Position numbers and translations under genes: made by a program
Part shown: one piece after another, positions 45,750 through 57,399 of the stretch
Numbering within the stretch: position 1 is the first letter of the stretch
Layout: each line of letters starts with the position of its first letter
Assembly (NCBI RefSeq): GCF_000764305.2
Contig: NW_025937347.1
Location: forward strand, 248,001-312,000
DNA: 64,000 nt
Source: Hyalella azteca
Taxonomy: Eukaryota > Arthropoda > Malacostraca > Amphipoda > Hyalellidae
Direction of reading: 5' to 3'
The notes under the pieces: generated by a model
The model's database searches: none
Seen by the model: the letters and a program-made list of their open reading frames with translations, nothing else
Told to the model about the DNA's origin: nothing

Positions 45750-46085
45750 GATCCCCCCAGGTAACAAACCCAGAGTGTTAAGGGACACATACCCAAGGCC
45801 ATGCTGAAAGCACCACCCTAGTGACGGTGACTAACAACTCGAGATGCTCTGCCTGCAGTGATCCAGCTAGTTGCCTCTGAACACGTCAAGCATCACACAT
45901 TTTAGTAGCCTCGTCACACAAGCATCACACAAGCACCTTAAGCGCCGTCCACTAGCGAAACCGAGACATTATATGAGCTTCTCGGGGCTCGAACCCTCGC
46001 CTAGCTCCTCCATCTTTGTGCCGCTCTACCGTCGTCACTGCGCATATGCAGCGGCCCTATAACCACTGCGCTACGGTAACGTATA
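45750..46085 (-). mobile_element. tRNA-derived SINE, minus strand
   Basis: Reading minus from 46085, an A box TAGCGCAGTGG (46073-46063) in the context ACCGTAGCGCAGTGGTTAT is followed by a B box GTTCGAGCC (45994-45986) in the context GCGAGGGTTCGAGCCCC. The distance of about 79 bases between boxes is longer than in a plain tRNA, and no cloverleaf can be closed, so it is a SINE and not a tRNA gene. The non-tRNA body may run on to about 45750 and includes a repeated TGTGTGATGCTTG block; its end is a guess. Confidence 0.6.
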
Positions 46086-47354
46086 TATGTTTGGAATTTC
46101 TGTATGTACATACAGAAAAATTTTCTATCGGCTACCTGTCTCTTGCCGCAGGATAGCCTATGTATATATAATTCCTCGCTCCCGGGAATAACAAAAGAAG
46201 AGAATAAGAATAGCACCTTTTTCCGGAATTTTTATTCCAGCAGGTTTCATCTCGACGTTATTGCAGGGAAAAAATTAACTTGGTATCCTGACGTGAATTC
46301 AAATTTTTAAAGAGCTGGTTTCCGGGCTATCTTTCACATCGAGAATCATGCAGACAAAAAAAATTCGCTACCTACTAAACTGCAAAATTTTAAAACGTTT
46401 TTATAAGGATTTGCATGAGTCGCACCGTTCTGAAAACACTTAAATAATTTCGCACTTGTATTATTGAGCGTATCTGATGTCGACTATAGAGTGTGTAGTA
46501 TCTGCTGTGCATTGCACTAATCTATTTCGACTTTCTGAAAATTCATCAATAACTGAAACTACGACCGTTCCGTTTCTAATCAAAATAGTTTACGATTGAA
46601 AATAAATAATTTTTTTGGTGAGGAATTGACCCATTATATTATAATTTCAACTAATGAAATTCTTCAGCTATATTCATGACATACAAGTTGTATGCGGATG
46701 TGTTCGGGGTTTATATTTCCTTATCCGTACAATGATGAAGGCGTCGCTTATACGGAAATATATACGGCGTCGCTACAGTGAGTTCGTCGTCGAAGACTGA
46801 GGCAGTCTTTCCACGCTCTACACTCCTCCTTACTCCACCATCTGTCTCCACCGACAGATAAATAAAGTTCTAAGGAGGAAAATGAGTATTAGTAAACATG
46901 AGATTATTGTTTTCATTTTATAATCGTACTAAATAACTTCTAAGTGCTATCTATATATGTCTGCTTGACAACACGTTGACGTTGAAAAAACCGCCAAATT
47001 CACACACTGCATGAACAATACTGCGCAAAACTGTACTTAGTGATTTAAATTTGAAATAACGTCTTTTGTTCATTTCATTAACGAATCTTGTTGTATTCTG
47101 GAATTATTCATCCGTGTGTATCCGGAAACGCTTCCACGAGGTTGATATAGTCAAGGTTTGTAAACAAAACGCAAATGGTGGAGGCATTATACAATCATGA
47201 GAACCCGGGAAGGAATCGAGTGCAGGCGGTACAAACTTTTTCGACACCTAAGAGGGTAGCAAATGATGAGGGTATTAGCCACACCAAAATGCAGACAAGA
47301 ATCCTCGGGCGCGAGAAAATAGCCTACGTCGTATTACTATAAAGGCTAATGCAT
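46086..47354. other. Unassigned stretch
   Basis: No gene is recognised. Frames at 46001-46310 on both strands have no known domain. A short repeat of GCGTCGCT with TATACGG occurs at about 46741-46775. Confidence 0.4.
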
Positions 47355-47460
47355 CTTTTGCTTATACCTGGATGTGTTGGTTAGGCTTATTATACAAGTG
47401 CACCACTTTTTTGCTTGCACCTGGATGTGTCAAATAAACTTATCATTCAAGTGCGCCGTA
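47355..47460 (+). repeat. Two-copy tandem duplication, 53-bp unit
   Basis: TTTTGCTTATACCTGGATGT and TTTTGCTTGCACCTGGATGT begin the two copies. Both continue through an ACTTAT or GCTTAT block and end in CAAGTGCACC or CAAGTGCGCC. Identity is about 80%. Confidence 0.8.
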
Positions 47461-49793
47461 CTACGGTGCCGCTTAACCGGCACAAGATCAGTTACCTCCC
47501 TAAAATTATATCTGAACTTCACACATCCTGTCACTAAGACTGATGACACATGCGTTTCACTAGTGGTAACTCAGCTACCGGTTCCTCATGTACGAATCTA
47601 AATACAAAATGCGACGATTCGGTCTGTTGACTTTATTTTTGCCCAACAAGAGATAAAAACTATTAGAGCAGTTATAAACTTTTAGTAATTGCCAAAATAA
47701 TTAACGAGTATCAGTTAATAAGTCAAACAATAAAGCAAACTAATTGTGCAGGATATGTATAAACGATTTCTACTAACAATAAAAACGCCTTAAAGGTAAA
47801 TGAATATTTATTTCCAAGACAAAGATTTCCTGCACTTGCAGCTGAGGCTCAAATTAGTTTTAATAAGACGCGCTGAATTGGAAACCCAGCGTTTGATTCA
47901 GCCAACATCGAAAGGAGACAAAGACGCGGAGAATCTTGGGGCTCGCTCAATGCCAACTTCCTACACAAACAAGCCAGGGACAATGGCCTCAAGACACTTT
48001 TTTTCATTGTTTTAGCGCCGATTCTAAGACAGATATAAGTTTCTCTCAAAAGGAAGTCCATAATTGCCTTAATAAAACACGACGGTTCTTTCATCTTCGA
48101 CAAAAGGCTACGCGAATGAAGCACGCCTCGAACCTTCGATCATTTTATCCACTTGACAATAAACAATATTCAGGTCACTCTTGATGAAGAATAGTAGAAA
48201 TATTAGATTTTGCAAATGTCTAATATATATACATAGATGAGCAGTTGGGAGTCCGGTAAGTTAACACACTGATTAATTTCCTTCGTTCGCTTTTTTTTCG
48301 AGTTAAATTATTCTTTCTCTTAGGTGAAAATCTTTATTTTTTTCGTTTTATAGGCACCGTATAATGACCTAATAACAAAATACTGGTAGTATAGTTATTC
48401 TTGTCAAATCGATTTAAAAAAGTATATATACAGATGATCATGCGAAAGCATCTTAATGCTTTCGAACAGTGTGTTCCAATTACAACATTCAATATCCCTA
48501 ACTAACTCTAAGGAGCAGGTCGGTTTACTATTCACGTCTCTCTACGCCACTGACTAATATGTACAGACAATTTTCACCAAAATTCATTAGAACACTCCAC
48601 CCAAAAGATCCAACACACACAAATTCAGGGCCGAACGGGGTTGTATATATGGTGCACATGAGGTTATAAGAAGCTATGACAACATTTGTGTCTGTGCGCT
48701 AAACTAAACTACTACACTGGATGCACTAAATACGGATCAAGTATCTATAATTAATAAATATTTCCTCATAATCGCATTATTAAACACTATTTAACTTTTA
48801 ACTATTCTTGTTGTGAAGAACATTTATTTCTCATTGCATGCAATAACATTTATAATATTAATCAGGCACATGAGTTTTCAAGGGTTGAAGCCGTGTAACG
48901 GGGGTATACAACATGTATGCCCAACCTGTGTCAAACTGAGCGCTTAGTAATGCCCCCACGAAAATTGCTGTGATAATGTAAACATACAAAATCTACGGTT
49001 TGTGTCAGTTACAATGTACCGTTTAGCATATAATTTAATCTCATATTAAAGTCATTCTTGTTGGAATAAATATAGCGATCATCAAGTGATACTCATAGAA
49101 CGAATAAAATATCTCGTATGCCTAATAAATTTTCAACCTATTTTACATCCTGTCATGAAATACTCAGCAAAGTTAAGCAAAAAAAAAACAAATTTATATA
49201 CATGGAAAAATTGCTCGCATCGCTGCGCTTCAGAATAATTCGTATTATAATGGTTTATCAGATTTGTGAAAAGAAAATAAGTGAAAAACATGGAAAAGGA
49301 AAAAGCTATAATGTTGTTACAGTAGTTCGATCGTTACAGCTAGGGCTATTCGATTTGCAGGACAAGTTTTGAGGATACATATTTTCAGATTTCAGCTGAA
49401 AAATAATAGAATAATATTTACGTGGATTTTATTCCATTATTTATTCTTTATTTAATGGACAAATAATTACTAATTTCTAAAGCAAAGATTCATTCTTATA
49501 TGAAAGACACGAAAAAACCATCACTAATAACAAACCAAAAGAAGTCTATCATAAAAAGAAAGACCCGACCAGGATCAAGTCTAATTTTCAGTAAAAAATC
49601 AAAATAAATTGGCGCTTAGCTTCAGATATCAGGACATGACAACCCTCGAATTATTGAAACAAAAATCATTATCTACGTGAGTGCGCCAAAAATATAAAGC
49701 TGACAATTCTATTTTACACTGAATTAATCTCAGGTTGGAAAAATAGCTCGCTGTATCTACGTCATGCGCTTTAGGACCTATTGATGTTATAAA
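47461..49793. other. Unassigned stretch
   Basis: No gene is recognised. The segment 47800-48184 is open on plus (71 and 82 codons) and minus (91 codons); none shows a known domain, and opposing frames suggest composition rather than coding. Confidence 0.4.
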
Positions 49794-49850
49794 CTAATAA
49801 CTGAAACTAAAAAACTTAAAACTAAAAACTAAAAAACTGAATAAAAACCA
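49794..49850 (+). repeat. A-rich short tandem repeat (AAAACT type)
   Basis: Repeated ACTAAAAAACT and ACTTAAAACT blocks run over about 55 bases. Confidence 0.7.
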
Positions 49851-51637
49851 TAAAGAACGTCAAGCCCTGATTTTAATTTTACGATATGAAATTCCGATTT
49901 TTGGCATAAACAATTCAATGGTCGAAAAATTGTAAATTGCAAATGAATTTTCCCATTGCCCTAACCCCAATATTGATCTGTAAATGTTTCCTGAACATAC
50001 TAAAACTGAGTTTAAAACTGATTCAGCAGTACGCATTCAGGCCAAAGTGCAATTTCACGGTGACCGAAAATATTTTCGATTTTCGCCTTCCACCTAAAAT
50101 ACTTCGTACCTGATAACTAAGGATCTCTTCATACCGTTAAACGAGACCTTTGATAAAAAAAGTGGATATTTAGTGAACTGCTGCAGTCAAGGCTGCAAGA
50201 AGGAACTGCTGCAAAGCTGCAATTACTTTGCCATATGCAAAGTAATTGAAAATAAAATTTTTGGAATAATCGTGAGTTTTCATAGAGATGTGCAACTGTT
50301 TATACGTCTCATTGTCTTGACTCGCCCACTAAGAAAAAAAACTCATTAAAAAGAATTAAATTTCACTTTTTAGAAGATAAAATTTTTTATACAAATCGAT
50401 TTAAAGCAATGAAAAATAAATTATGTTCGTCATTTTACTGTTTTGTGTTACGTTCCACGCTTTATTTAAAATCGTTTCTTCTCTGTTAATACAGCTATTG
50501 TTATGTTTCTCATGTTGTTTGCGCTATAGTATTATATCTTATATATTTCTTTCTTTAAATAGAAAGAAAGAATCCAAAGCTTGAGAAAAAGTAAAGGTGT
50601 AGAAAAAATTCCTATGCCTTCTACAGTTAGTAAATTAAGAGAGGCTTATGGCACAGCAAACAGCAACGAGGGCTACCAATGATGGCGCGAAATGTAAAAA
50701 TCAATCTTCATCATTCGGCTGATTCTACCTCTACCAAATCTCGGTGACAGGAGCGGTGGTAACGACGTGCTGGACTCTTCATATATTGTTTGAGAAAGCC
50801 ATTCACTCATTTAAACAATTCTCCCTCCACGTCATCTCTGCACACTACATCCATATTTCTTCTCGCTATCATTAACAACAATTTTCCTTTCACTCTCCTG
50901 ACTTATCATTTTCATCTACACATGACATCCCAATTTACATTCGCAGAATGCTAATGCGAACTCAATTAACCTATACATATCACTCAAGCGTTCGATATAA
51001 GTGATATTATAAGCGTTCGATATAATCTCCATCATCAAGAGGGTTGTCTGGGTCTAACAAAAGTTCTGCATTTACTGACCGATCTTTATGAAACTTCCCA
51101 CGCATACATACGTAAAACACAAATACAATGACATTTATTCTTATAAATTATTTTAGAAAATGAAGGAAATCGTGAAATGCACAAGAAAAGTAAAGAAGAG
51201 AGATTTGTTAAAATCTCCGCATTCAATTTACGTGCTACAAAATCAAGAGACATACTGTATATATTTTGATTCTTATAATGCAAATATTTGAAGAATAGCG
51301 AAAATAGGAGCCCGTTCCCTCATTTTTTCGTTGGAATTTTTCTAGTTTCCCTCCTCATTCCTCCCCCCTACATTTTTTCTATATATAATTCAGACAATAG
51401 ATAAATCATAAAAAAGGCTTCTAGAGCCGCTAGACATTCTTTTTGCGAATTGAATGACGTGTCTCTCAAAGCTGTAGCTCGAAAATTAAAGTAGATAGAT
51501 TTTATATGAGCAGATTTGAATTGTTCAAGAGAGGCAAATAAGTGCAATTTCTAATAAAAAAAGAATTAAGGGATAAAAATTTGCTTGATATTGTATCCCC
51601 AGCTGTCCATTACTTATTTATCGCATTGAGTGTATGA
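49851..51637. other. Unassigned stretch with a 12-bp-stem hairpin
   Basis: No gene is recognised. CAATTACTTTGC, five bases, GCAAAGTAATTG form a perfect hairpin at 50220-50248, next to a GCTGCAA-rich segment. Confidence 0.45.
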
Positions 51638-51845
51638 TAATAAGCCGCTTGACTTATTGTTAACCAGTTTAATCAACATTATCATTAATAATATCATAAT
51701 TTAATAATAATATCATAATTTAATCAACATTATCATTATTATCATTAATAAGCCGCTTGACTTAATAATATCATAATTTAATCAACATTGTCATTATTAT
51801 CATTAATAAGCCGCTTGACTTATTGTTAACCAGTTTAATCAACAT
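51638..51845 (+). repeat. Nested AT-rich repeat with three AATAAGCCGCTTGACTTA cores
   Basis: The core AATAAGCCGCTTGACTTA occurs at 51639, 51747 and 51804. A 39-base block continuing through TTGTTAACCAGTTTAATC is identical at 51641 and 51806. Between them, TATCATAATTTAATCAACAT and CATTATTATCATTAATA blocks repeat. It looks like successive slippage duplications. Confidence 0.85.
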
Positions 51846-54358
51846 GGTGTCTTTTTGCACCTACAAGATGAGCTCAAAACCAACATAGTTAACGCTAATA
51901 ATAATCTATAAATAACATTTTTCTTAAATAAATCTGTGCACATTATGTTAACAAGTGTATTTAATTACATATTGTTGTATAATATCAAAACTGCTTTACA
52001 CAAAAAAAAAAACTAGAGCACGAACGGTTTGCTGCGTTCGACGCGCCATTTTTGCAGCTATAAAATGAGCCAAAAATAAAATTGAGAAGCTAAATTATTT
52101 GATTTTTAGATCCAGACCACCCCCTAAATTTTTCTTTGCTTATGAGATATGTTTTAACTGTTTTCTTTGTTTATGTTTTAACTTAGCACAAGATTTAAAA
52201 AATATGTTTTAACTGTAAGTTTATGTTTTAGCCAACATTATTCAACTATTTTACTCATGTTTATGTTTCAACATAACACAACATTTCAGGTATTACTTTT
52301 CACTCGCAACATCAATCGATATCAACACACTGCATTAAAAATTATACTCCCAGCGTCATAAATACCAGTCCTAGCCTCTTACTTTCATCTCACTGCATCC
52401 CACATTCTGCATCTACTTATAAGGCGCCGATGATCAAAATTCACCCAGATACGAAGTAATGGAAACGGAAGATTGAAGTCAAACGCGTTGCGGCGTCAGA
52501 GCGCTGCTGCTGCCGGTGCGGTGATGTCATATACGGCGAATTCGATTGCTGCTCGTCACTAGGCTTTACTCCCAACGGAACAACTTTTCAGTACAAAATC
52601 TTACGTACAATATTTATTTAAATGCATAGTCTCACAATGGAGAGAAAATTATTGTTCAATATTTAATGAAATAAAACTTGTCTATAATTTTGAGATTGAG
52701 TTCTTCACAAGCCCTCGAAATTTAATCATGGCCTAAATAAGATTTGAATGATAAAATCTACTTAGTATGAAAACACAAGTTCGTCAGAGATTTTGGGTCC
52801 AATAAATAATTTATTTCCAAAACACTGTCAACGTACCAAATCACGACCAAGAATTCACTTTGTTATTTTCGTTTTCAAGCATGTTACTAATAATGTAATT
52901 TAAATATTGCTGATTTTTAAAAGAAAGGTTTAGTGCAAAATAATATACTTACCAATTTAGGAGGGTTAATAATTTTTAATTTTTAAAATCCAATAGGAAA
53001 TTCTTTTTACTTCTGCCGCATTTTCATAGCATGAATTACGTTTTTGAGGAGAAATAAGTGTTATGAGGAGATTTGCAAGAAGACTTGATAATTTTATATG
53101 AATTCTCACCTTGACAATTTATTAACAATGAAATGGCCACTTGAATAAAATTAATAATGTAAGATGAAATGACGTAGCATAAATATGAAGTGATAGTCAT
53201 TTCTTACTCAATTGAATACCAGGATGATTCTAGACGAGGTAAACAAAATTTGTAGATTCTCATTTGGATGCAGCATTCAGAGAAGATGTTTTTCTTTCTT
53301 TCGCGAGATAAAGTGAGCACAATAACAGAATTTAAGAGCAATTCATGAATCTTACGTGGGTAATAGAATTAATGGCACACTGCTGTAATATTTTAGCTAA
53401 CTCAAGCAACTAATTTTACTTCTATTAATTAAAGCACAACCTCAGCCATGAGATGACTTCAAATTTTGAACTTTAATTGACGTTACGTTCAAATTTCTGT
53501 GACTGCTACATGAATTATATGCACAACTTTTGAAGTAACGCTCAAAATACCGACTACCTATATCGTATAAGTACTACGTAAAAACCTATAGGTTCAACCA
53601 CTTGTGCAAAGTCATTTTCAGCGCAAGAAGAATTTTGTTCCTAATGCAAATGAACAATTGCCTCTAAGCGTAATTGAAACTAATTTCATCAAGTTTAGAT
53701 AACTTTTTCGATGCTGTTCACCTAGGATTGATCTAACGATTGAACTTATGAGTCCTTTATTCTGTGCTTTGAAGAGTGCATGCTATTATTCTCTTTCGAG
53801 GTTACAAAAAAAAATGGACGACAGTATAATTCGAATACTGCTGCCCTGGCCTCAGACACATATTAAATCTCAGTCATGGAAAAAAGAAACAAAAGTGATC
53901 AATTGCAATGCATTCATCAACGTTGTAATTAAAAGTTAAGGATGTAATCATTATTTAACGAGACTGCAGGTCCAATTCAGCTCAATCATGCCATTTCTTG
54001 CCCCCAAACCAAACGAATTGCAAAGCTGGCTATGCAAGATGTATGAGGTGTGAAGGTTCAGAGTAATTGTATGGCGCGACTCAGCGTGCGACCGGTGATC
54101 CATATTGGCGAGGTGGGCGAAATTAAAGGCCTTCCTATGCGATCATTTGTATCGTGGCCATCCTATGTATTTATGAAGAGCCCCTGAAGGGCGGCGTAAT
54201 GATATCGCTGGTGGAAGTCATTATCGAAGACGAAACACAAGGACCGACCTGGCCTCTCAGCTCCATGGAGCGAAGAAGCTTTGTGAGCAGCAGTCTTGAC
54301 ATTGAGGATGTGTTTGAGGAAATGGTGACATAACTTTATCATGACAGTTTTCTTACCA
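51846..54358. other. Unassigned stretch with a GC-richer patch
   Basis: No gene is recognised. Imperfect TTTATGTTTTAACT repeats lie at 52137-52280. A small GC-rich patch at 52480-52570 gives a plus frame of about 56 codons with a Cys cluster (ERCCCRCGD), too short to call. At about 54133-54330 a plus frame of 66 codons is open between two stops, opposed by a 71-codon minus frame; neither is recognised. Confidence 0.4.
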
Positions 54359-54510
54359 TTTTTAGCGCATTTTCTCATTTATGGAAAAATGCGCTATTCT
54401 GCACGTCATGTCCGTCCGTCCGTCTGTCCGTCTGTCTGTCCGTCCGTGACATCACGTTTTCGTCGATGAGAAAACGCGCTCTCCGTCACTCACTGCAGTG
54501 AGTACTGAGT
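54359..54510 (+). mobile_element. Helentron-type short element (HINE-like), best-preserved copy
   Basis: Parts in order: TTTTTAGCGCATTTTCTCAT; AAAAATGCGCT, which can pair locally with the start; CACGTCATGTCC; a long (GTCY)n core; GACATCACGTTTTCGTC; the right subterminal repeat GATGAGAAAACGCGCT, inverted relative to the left end; the perfect palindrome ACTCACTGCAGTGAGT at 54488-54503; and the end at ACTGAG. The layout fits non-autonomous Helentrons: subterminal inverted repeats, central microsatellite, 3' palindrome. The left end can fold either as a local hairpin or with the right repeat. Confidence 0.75.
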
Positions 54511-55144
54511 ATATTTTTATAGATATTGATATTGGTGAAATAGAATATTTTTTCATGTTTATTAATGATCTGCCGATTAGCACACTGCTTAATTGGCGGG
54601 CTATATGAAATTCATTGCGCTTTTGTGCCTGTCGTTGTGACTGGATTTAAGCACCAGCTAAGAAATTCAATAATTGAAGATTAACGAGATACTTTTTGAT
54701 CTGTGCTTTGCGATTATGCGAAATTATTTTCATGAAGCTAGAATAAAATTTACCAGAAAATAAAATGTTGGTTTAGGATTCACAAAAAACACATTAAAAT
54801 GGATTCCAAAATAACATTTTTTTAATGTTACACTCAATTTTCAAAGAAAGCATTCAAAGATTTTGTGACGTAATATTTTAGCATTAAAACTACAACTACG
54901 TGCGCTTAATGCTGCATTGATGGAGTAATGAGAGAATTATTTCACCCTTTGTCGGAGGGGTGCTGTCTTTGAGACTTAATTAGAGCTTCTTCAGTATAAT
55001 TATCCTGATTTCTAATGCGGTTTGAAGTATCCAGCAAGAGGAGTGGAATGCAGTACGCGAAGATTTTATAGCGAAGAATGTTCTGTGGAACTATATTCAA
55101 GCCGTAATAAAAAAAAAAACATACCGCAGATCAGGTTCTGTATG
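54511..55144. other. Unassigned spacer between two related elements
   Basis: AT-rich DNA between two Helentron-type copies in the same orientation. No gene is recognised. Confidence 0.45.
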
Positions 55145-55290
55145 TTTTTAGCGCATTTTTTCATTCATGGAAAAAAGGCTCTATTGTGCTCGTCATGTCC
55201 GTCCGTCCGTCCGTCTGTCCGTCCGTGATTTCACGTTTTCGTCAACGAGAAAATACGCTCTCTGTCACTCACTGCAGTGAGTACTGAGTT
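55145..55290 (+). mobile_element. Helentron-type short element (HINE-like), near-complete
   Basis: Same order of parts as 54359-54510: TTTTTAGCGCATTTTTTCAT, TGCTCGTCATGTCC, a (GTCY)n core, TTTCACGTTTTCGTCAACGAG, AAAATACGCT (right subterminal repeat with one change), and the perfect palindrome at 55267-55282. The (GTCC)n core produces a Cys-Pro-Ser-Val-Arg run in a short plus frame that is not a gene. Confidence 0.72.
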
Positions 55291-55876
55291 ACATTTATTC
55301 TATATGTAACAGGCAAACTGATTGATGACTCTGAAATAATGTTACTTAACGTAACAATTTGGAACAAAAAATATAAATGTGATTCTTTTTGAATCTCGAA
55401 TAAGAAACTGCTCTGCTCAGTCAACTCCACCAAGAAGACGAGAGAAAATGGCAACTTTCAATACAATTTATGCTATTTCGTTATGAAGAAACTTAATTAA
55501 TCCCAAAAAAAATTCAATTCAACATATGGGCTATATTCCAACAAAATCCACAAATAAAGATGCGTCATTCACTTACATTTTCTTTGTTTTTTTTTTTTTG
55601 TTATGAAACTAGACGGCGTAATTCCAGTTTTTCCAGTAGTTGACCAGGTAAAATTTGCTTTACTCCATAAATTTCGTTTCAAGTTGTGGAAAAATCTGAT
55701 TAATAATTAGGAAATAATCTTCAAATAATGAAAAAAATATTATGAATTTTTATTGTACTAGATTTCAGCTTAAAATGCAGGATGAGCCTGCACCATGCAT
55801 GCCTCGTGTGAAGTCTATTACGTACGTAATGTCTTTAGGAATCGGGCTTAAAATTCAGAGAAACTCTTACAGAACA
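55291..55876. other. Unassigned AT-rich stretch
   Basis: No gene is recognised. A run of T occurs near 55588-55600. Confidence 0.45.
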
Positions 55877-56025
55877 CATTTTCTTTATTTAAATATTACA
55901 TCACCGGAGTATTTTTCTTTATCATAGCATTTACTTGTCGTATGAATATTGCATTTTCTTCATTCAAATACTGCATCACTAAAGCATTTTTCTTTGTCAT
56001 AGCATTTACTTGTCATTCGAACATT
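55877..56025 (+). repeat. Two-copy tandem duplication, 75-bp unit
   Basis: CATTTTCTTTATTTAAATAT and CATTTTCTTCATTCAAATAC start the copies. Both contain GCATCAC or ACATCAC, a GTATTTTTCTTT or GCATTTTTCTTT block, and TCATAGCATTTACTTGTC. Identity is about 85%. Confidence 0.9.
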
Positions 56026-56512
56026 AATTTGCAGGATTCAAAATATTTATTTACTTATAATCCTTTAAATAATTGGTGGGGAGAAACTGACGTTTTGAAT
56101 CAAGTAAGAACAGGATTCACATCCTGATTTTATTGATATATCATTTGATATACAATTGAAAAGAAATTGAAAAGAAAATGCAAAATATGTTATGAATGTA
56201 GCTAGGTTACCGACAAAATTGCTCGCAAGCGCTCTTCTTGGCACCGACTCTGAGGGTCATCGCAACAGCGCTGACTGTCAGAGGATTTGAAAACTGCGTA
56301 TCAGTGACTGACAAATTTTGTACGAACTTAGTTATCATATAATATAATATATATCTGCCTCTAAAGACCACAACAATAATTGGACTGATCTGCTGGCAGT
56401 TCACGAATGCCTGCCTTCAACAAACAACTATGCACTCGTAAAATCTTGCCGAGAGTTAACAATAGTGTATATAAAACGTAGGCTTGATAAATGTTGCCAT
56501 GACTACCTTGCT
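56026..56512. other. Unassigned stretch
   Basis: No gene is recognised; the 65-codon minus frame at 56207-56404 shows no known domain. Confidence 0.45.
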
Positions 56513-56692
56513 ACGTATAATTTGCCGCCACGTACGACAACTTTAAAATGTTCTCTGTTGCGTACAAACGTCCTCAGGTTGCTACACTCAATAGTTTACG
56601 TATAATTTGCCGCCACGTACGACATATTTAAAATGTTTTCTGTTGCGTACAAACGTCCTCAGGTTGCTACACTCAATAGTTTACGTATAATT
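56513..56692 (+). repeat. 85-bp tandem duplication, 2.1 copies
   Basis: ACGTATAATTTGCCGCCACG starts copies at 56513 and 56598, and a third partial copy (ACGTATAATT) starts at 56683. The two full copies differ at only a few positions, so the duplication is fairly recent. Confidence 0.95.
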
Positions 56693-57399
56693 CAAGTTCA
56701 AAGTTATGTTTCCGGGGAGTGACATACGGCGGTAGAGGGTTAATTCATTGTAAATTACTATATATATTGAGGGGAATATTGTGCCTTAGCCTCCATTCTA
56801 TGCATGTAGCCTGACAGCCTTTACCCATACAGCTAAGAGCCGCTCAACCACGACCTTGACTGACTTCTTCCTCATCACGTCATCCGCCTGCATCTTAATC
56901 AACCACCAGGGCCCATAATTTCAAATAAAGTTAAGAGATCGTAGGTACATCGGCCAATCATTGACGGCCTTTCAAGCAAAATCCACCAATCATAGACAAG
57001 AAAATGGAGCACAAGTACTTACGTTCACTTAACGAATTTTAAAAGTATGACCCCAGATCAGCAGGCAAACAAACGCGAAAGCTCAGGACAGCAATTTCTC
57101 GAAGGGTTTAACTTGACAATTTTATATAACGAATAAATTGAGAGGAAAAAATTGTCAGCATCCTACATTAAAAACGCACAATCTTTAAAATAAATCTTGA
57201 CTAGGGAGTCACACCGCCGTAGTATAGAAGCAGGAAATGACTTGGCAGTAAACATTAAAATATATTTAGGAAATCATAAAATTAAGACCCTATACTGTAT
57301 ACAGTTTTAAAATTATATGTATATAGGTCCGAATAATTTAAATAGTAACTGCCAAAACCAAGACTGCGAAATAATAAAGTGTGAGCTTCGAAGTTGAAC
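56693..57399. other. Unassigned stretch
   Basis: No gene or repeat is recognised before the strand-biased region that begins at about 57400. Confidence 0.45.

Noticed and set aside
51638..51845. Possible CRISPR array because of repeated cores with spacers
   Set aside because: Only three cores, spacers made of the same AT repeats, and a eukaryotic context.
54133..54330. 66-codon plus frame containing EEPLKGGVMISLVEVIIEDE
   Set aside because: It reads plausibly but is short, lies between two stops, has weak splice signals and is opposed by a minus frame.
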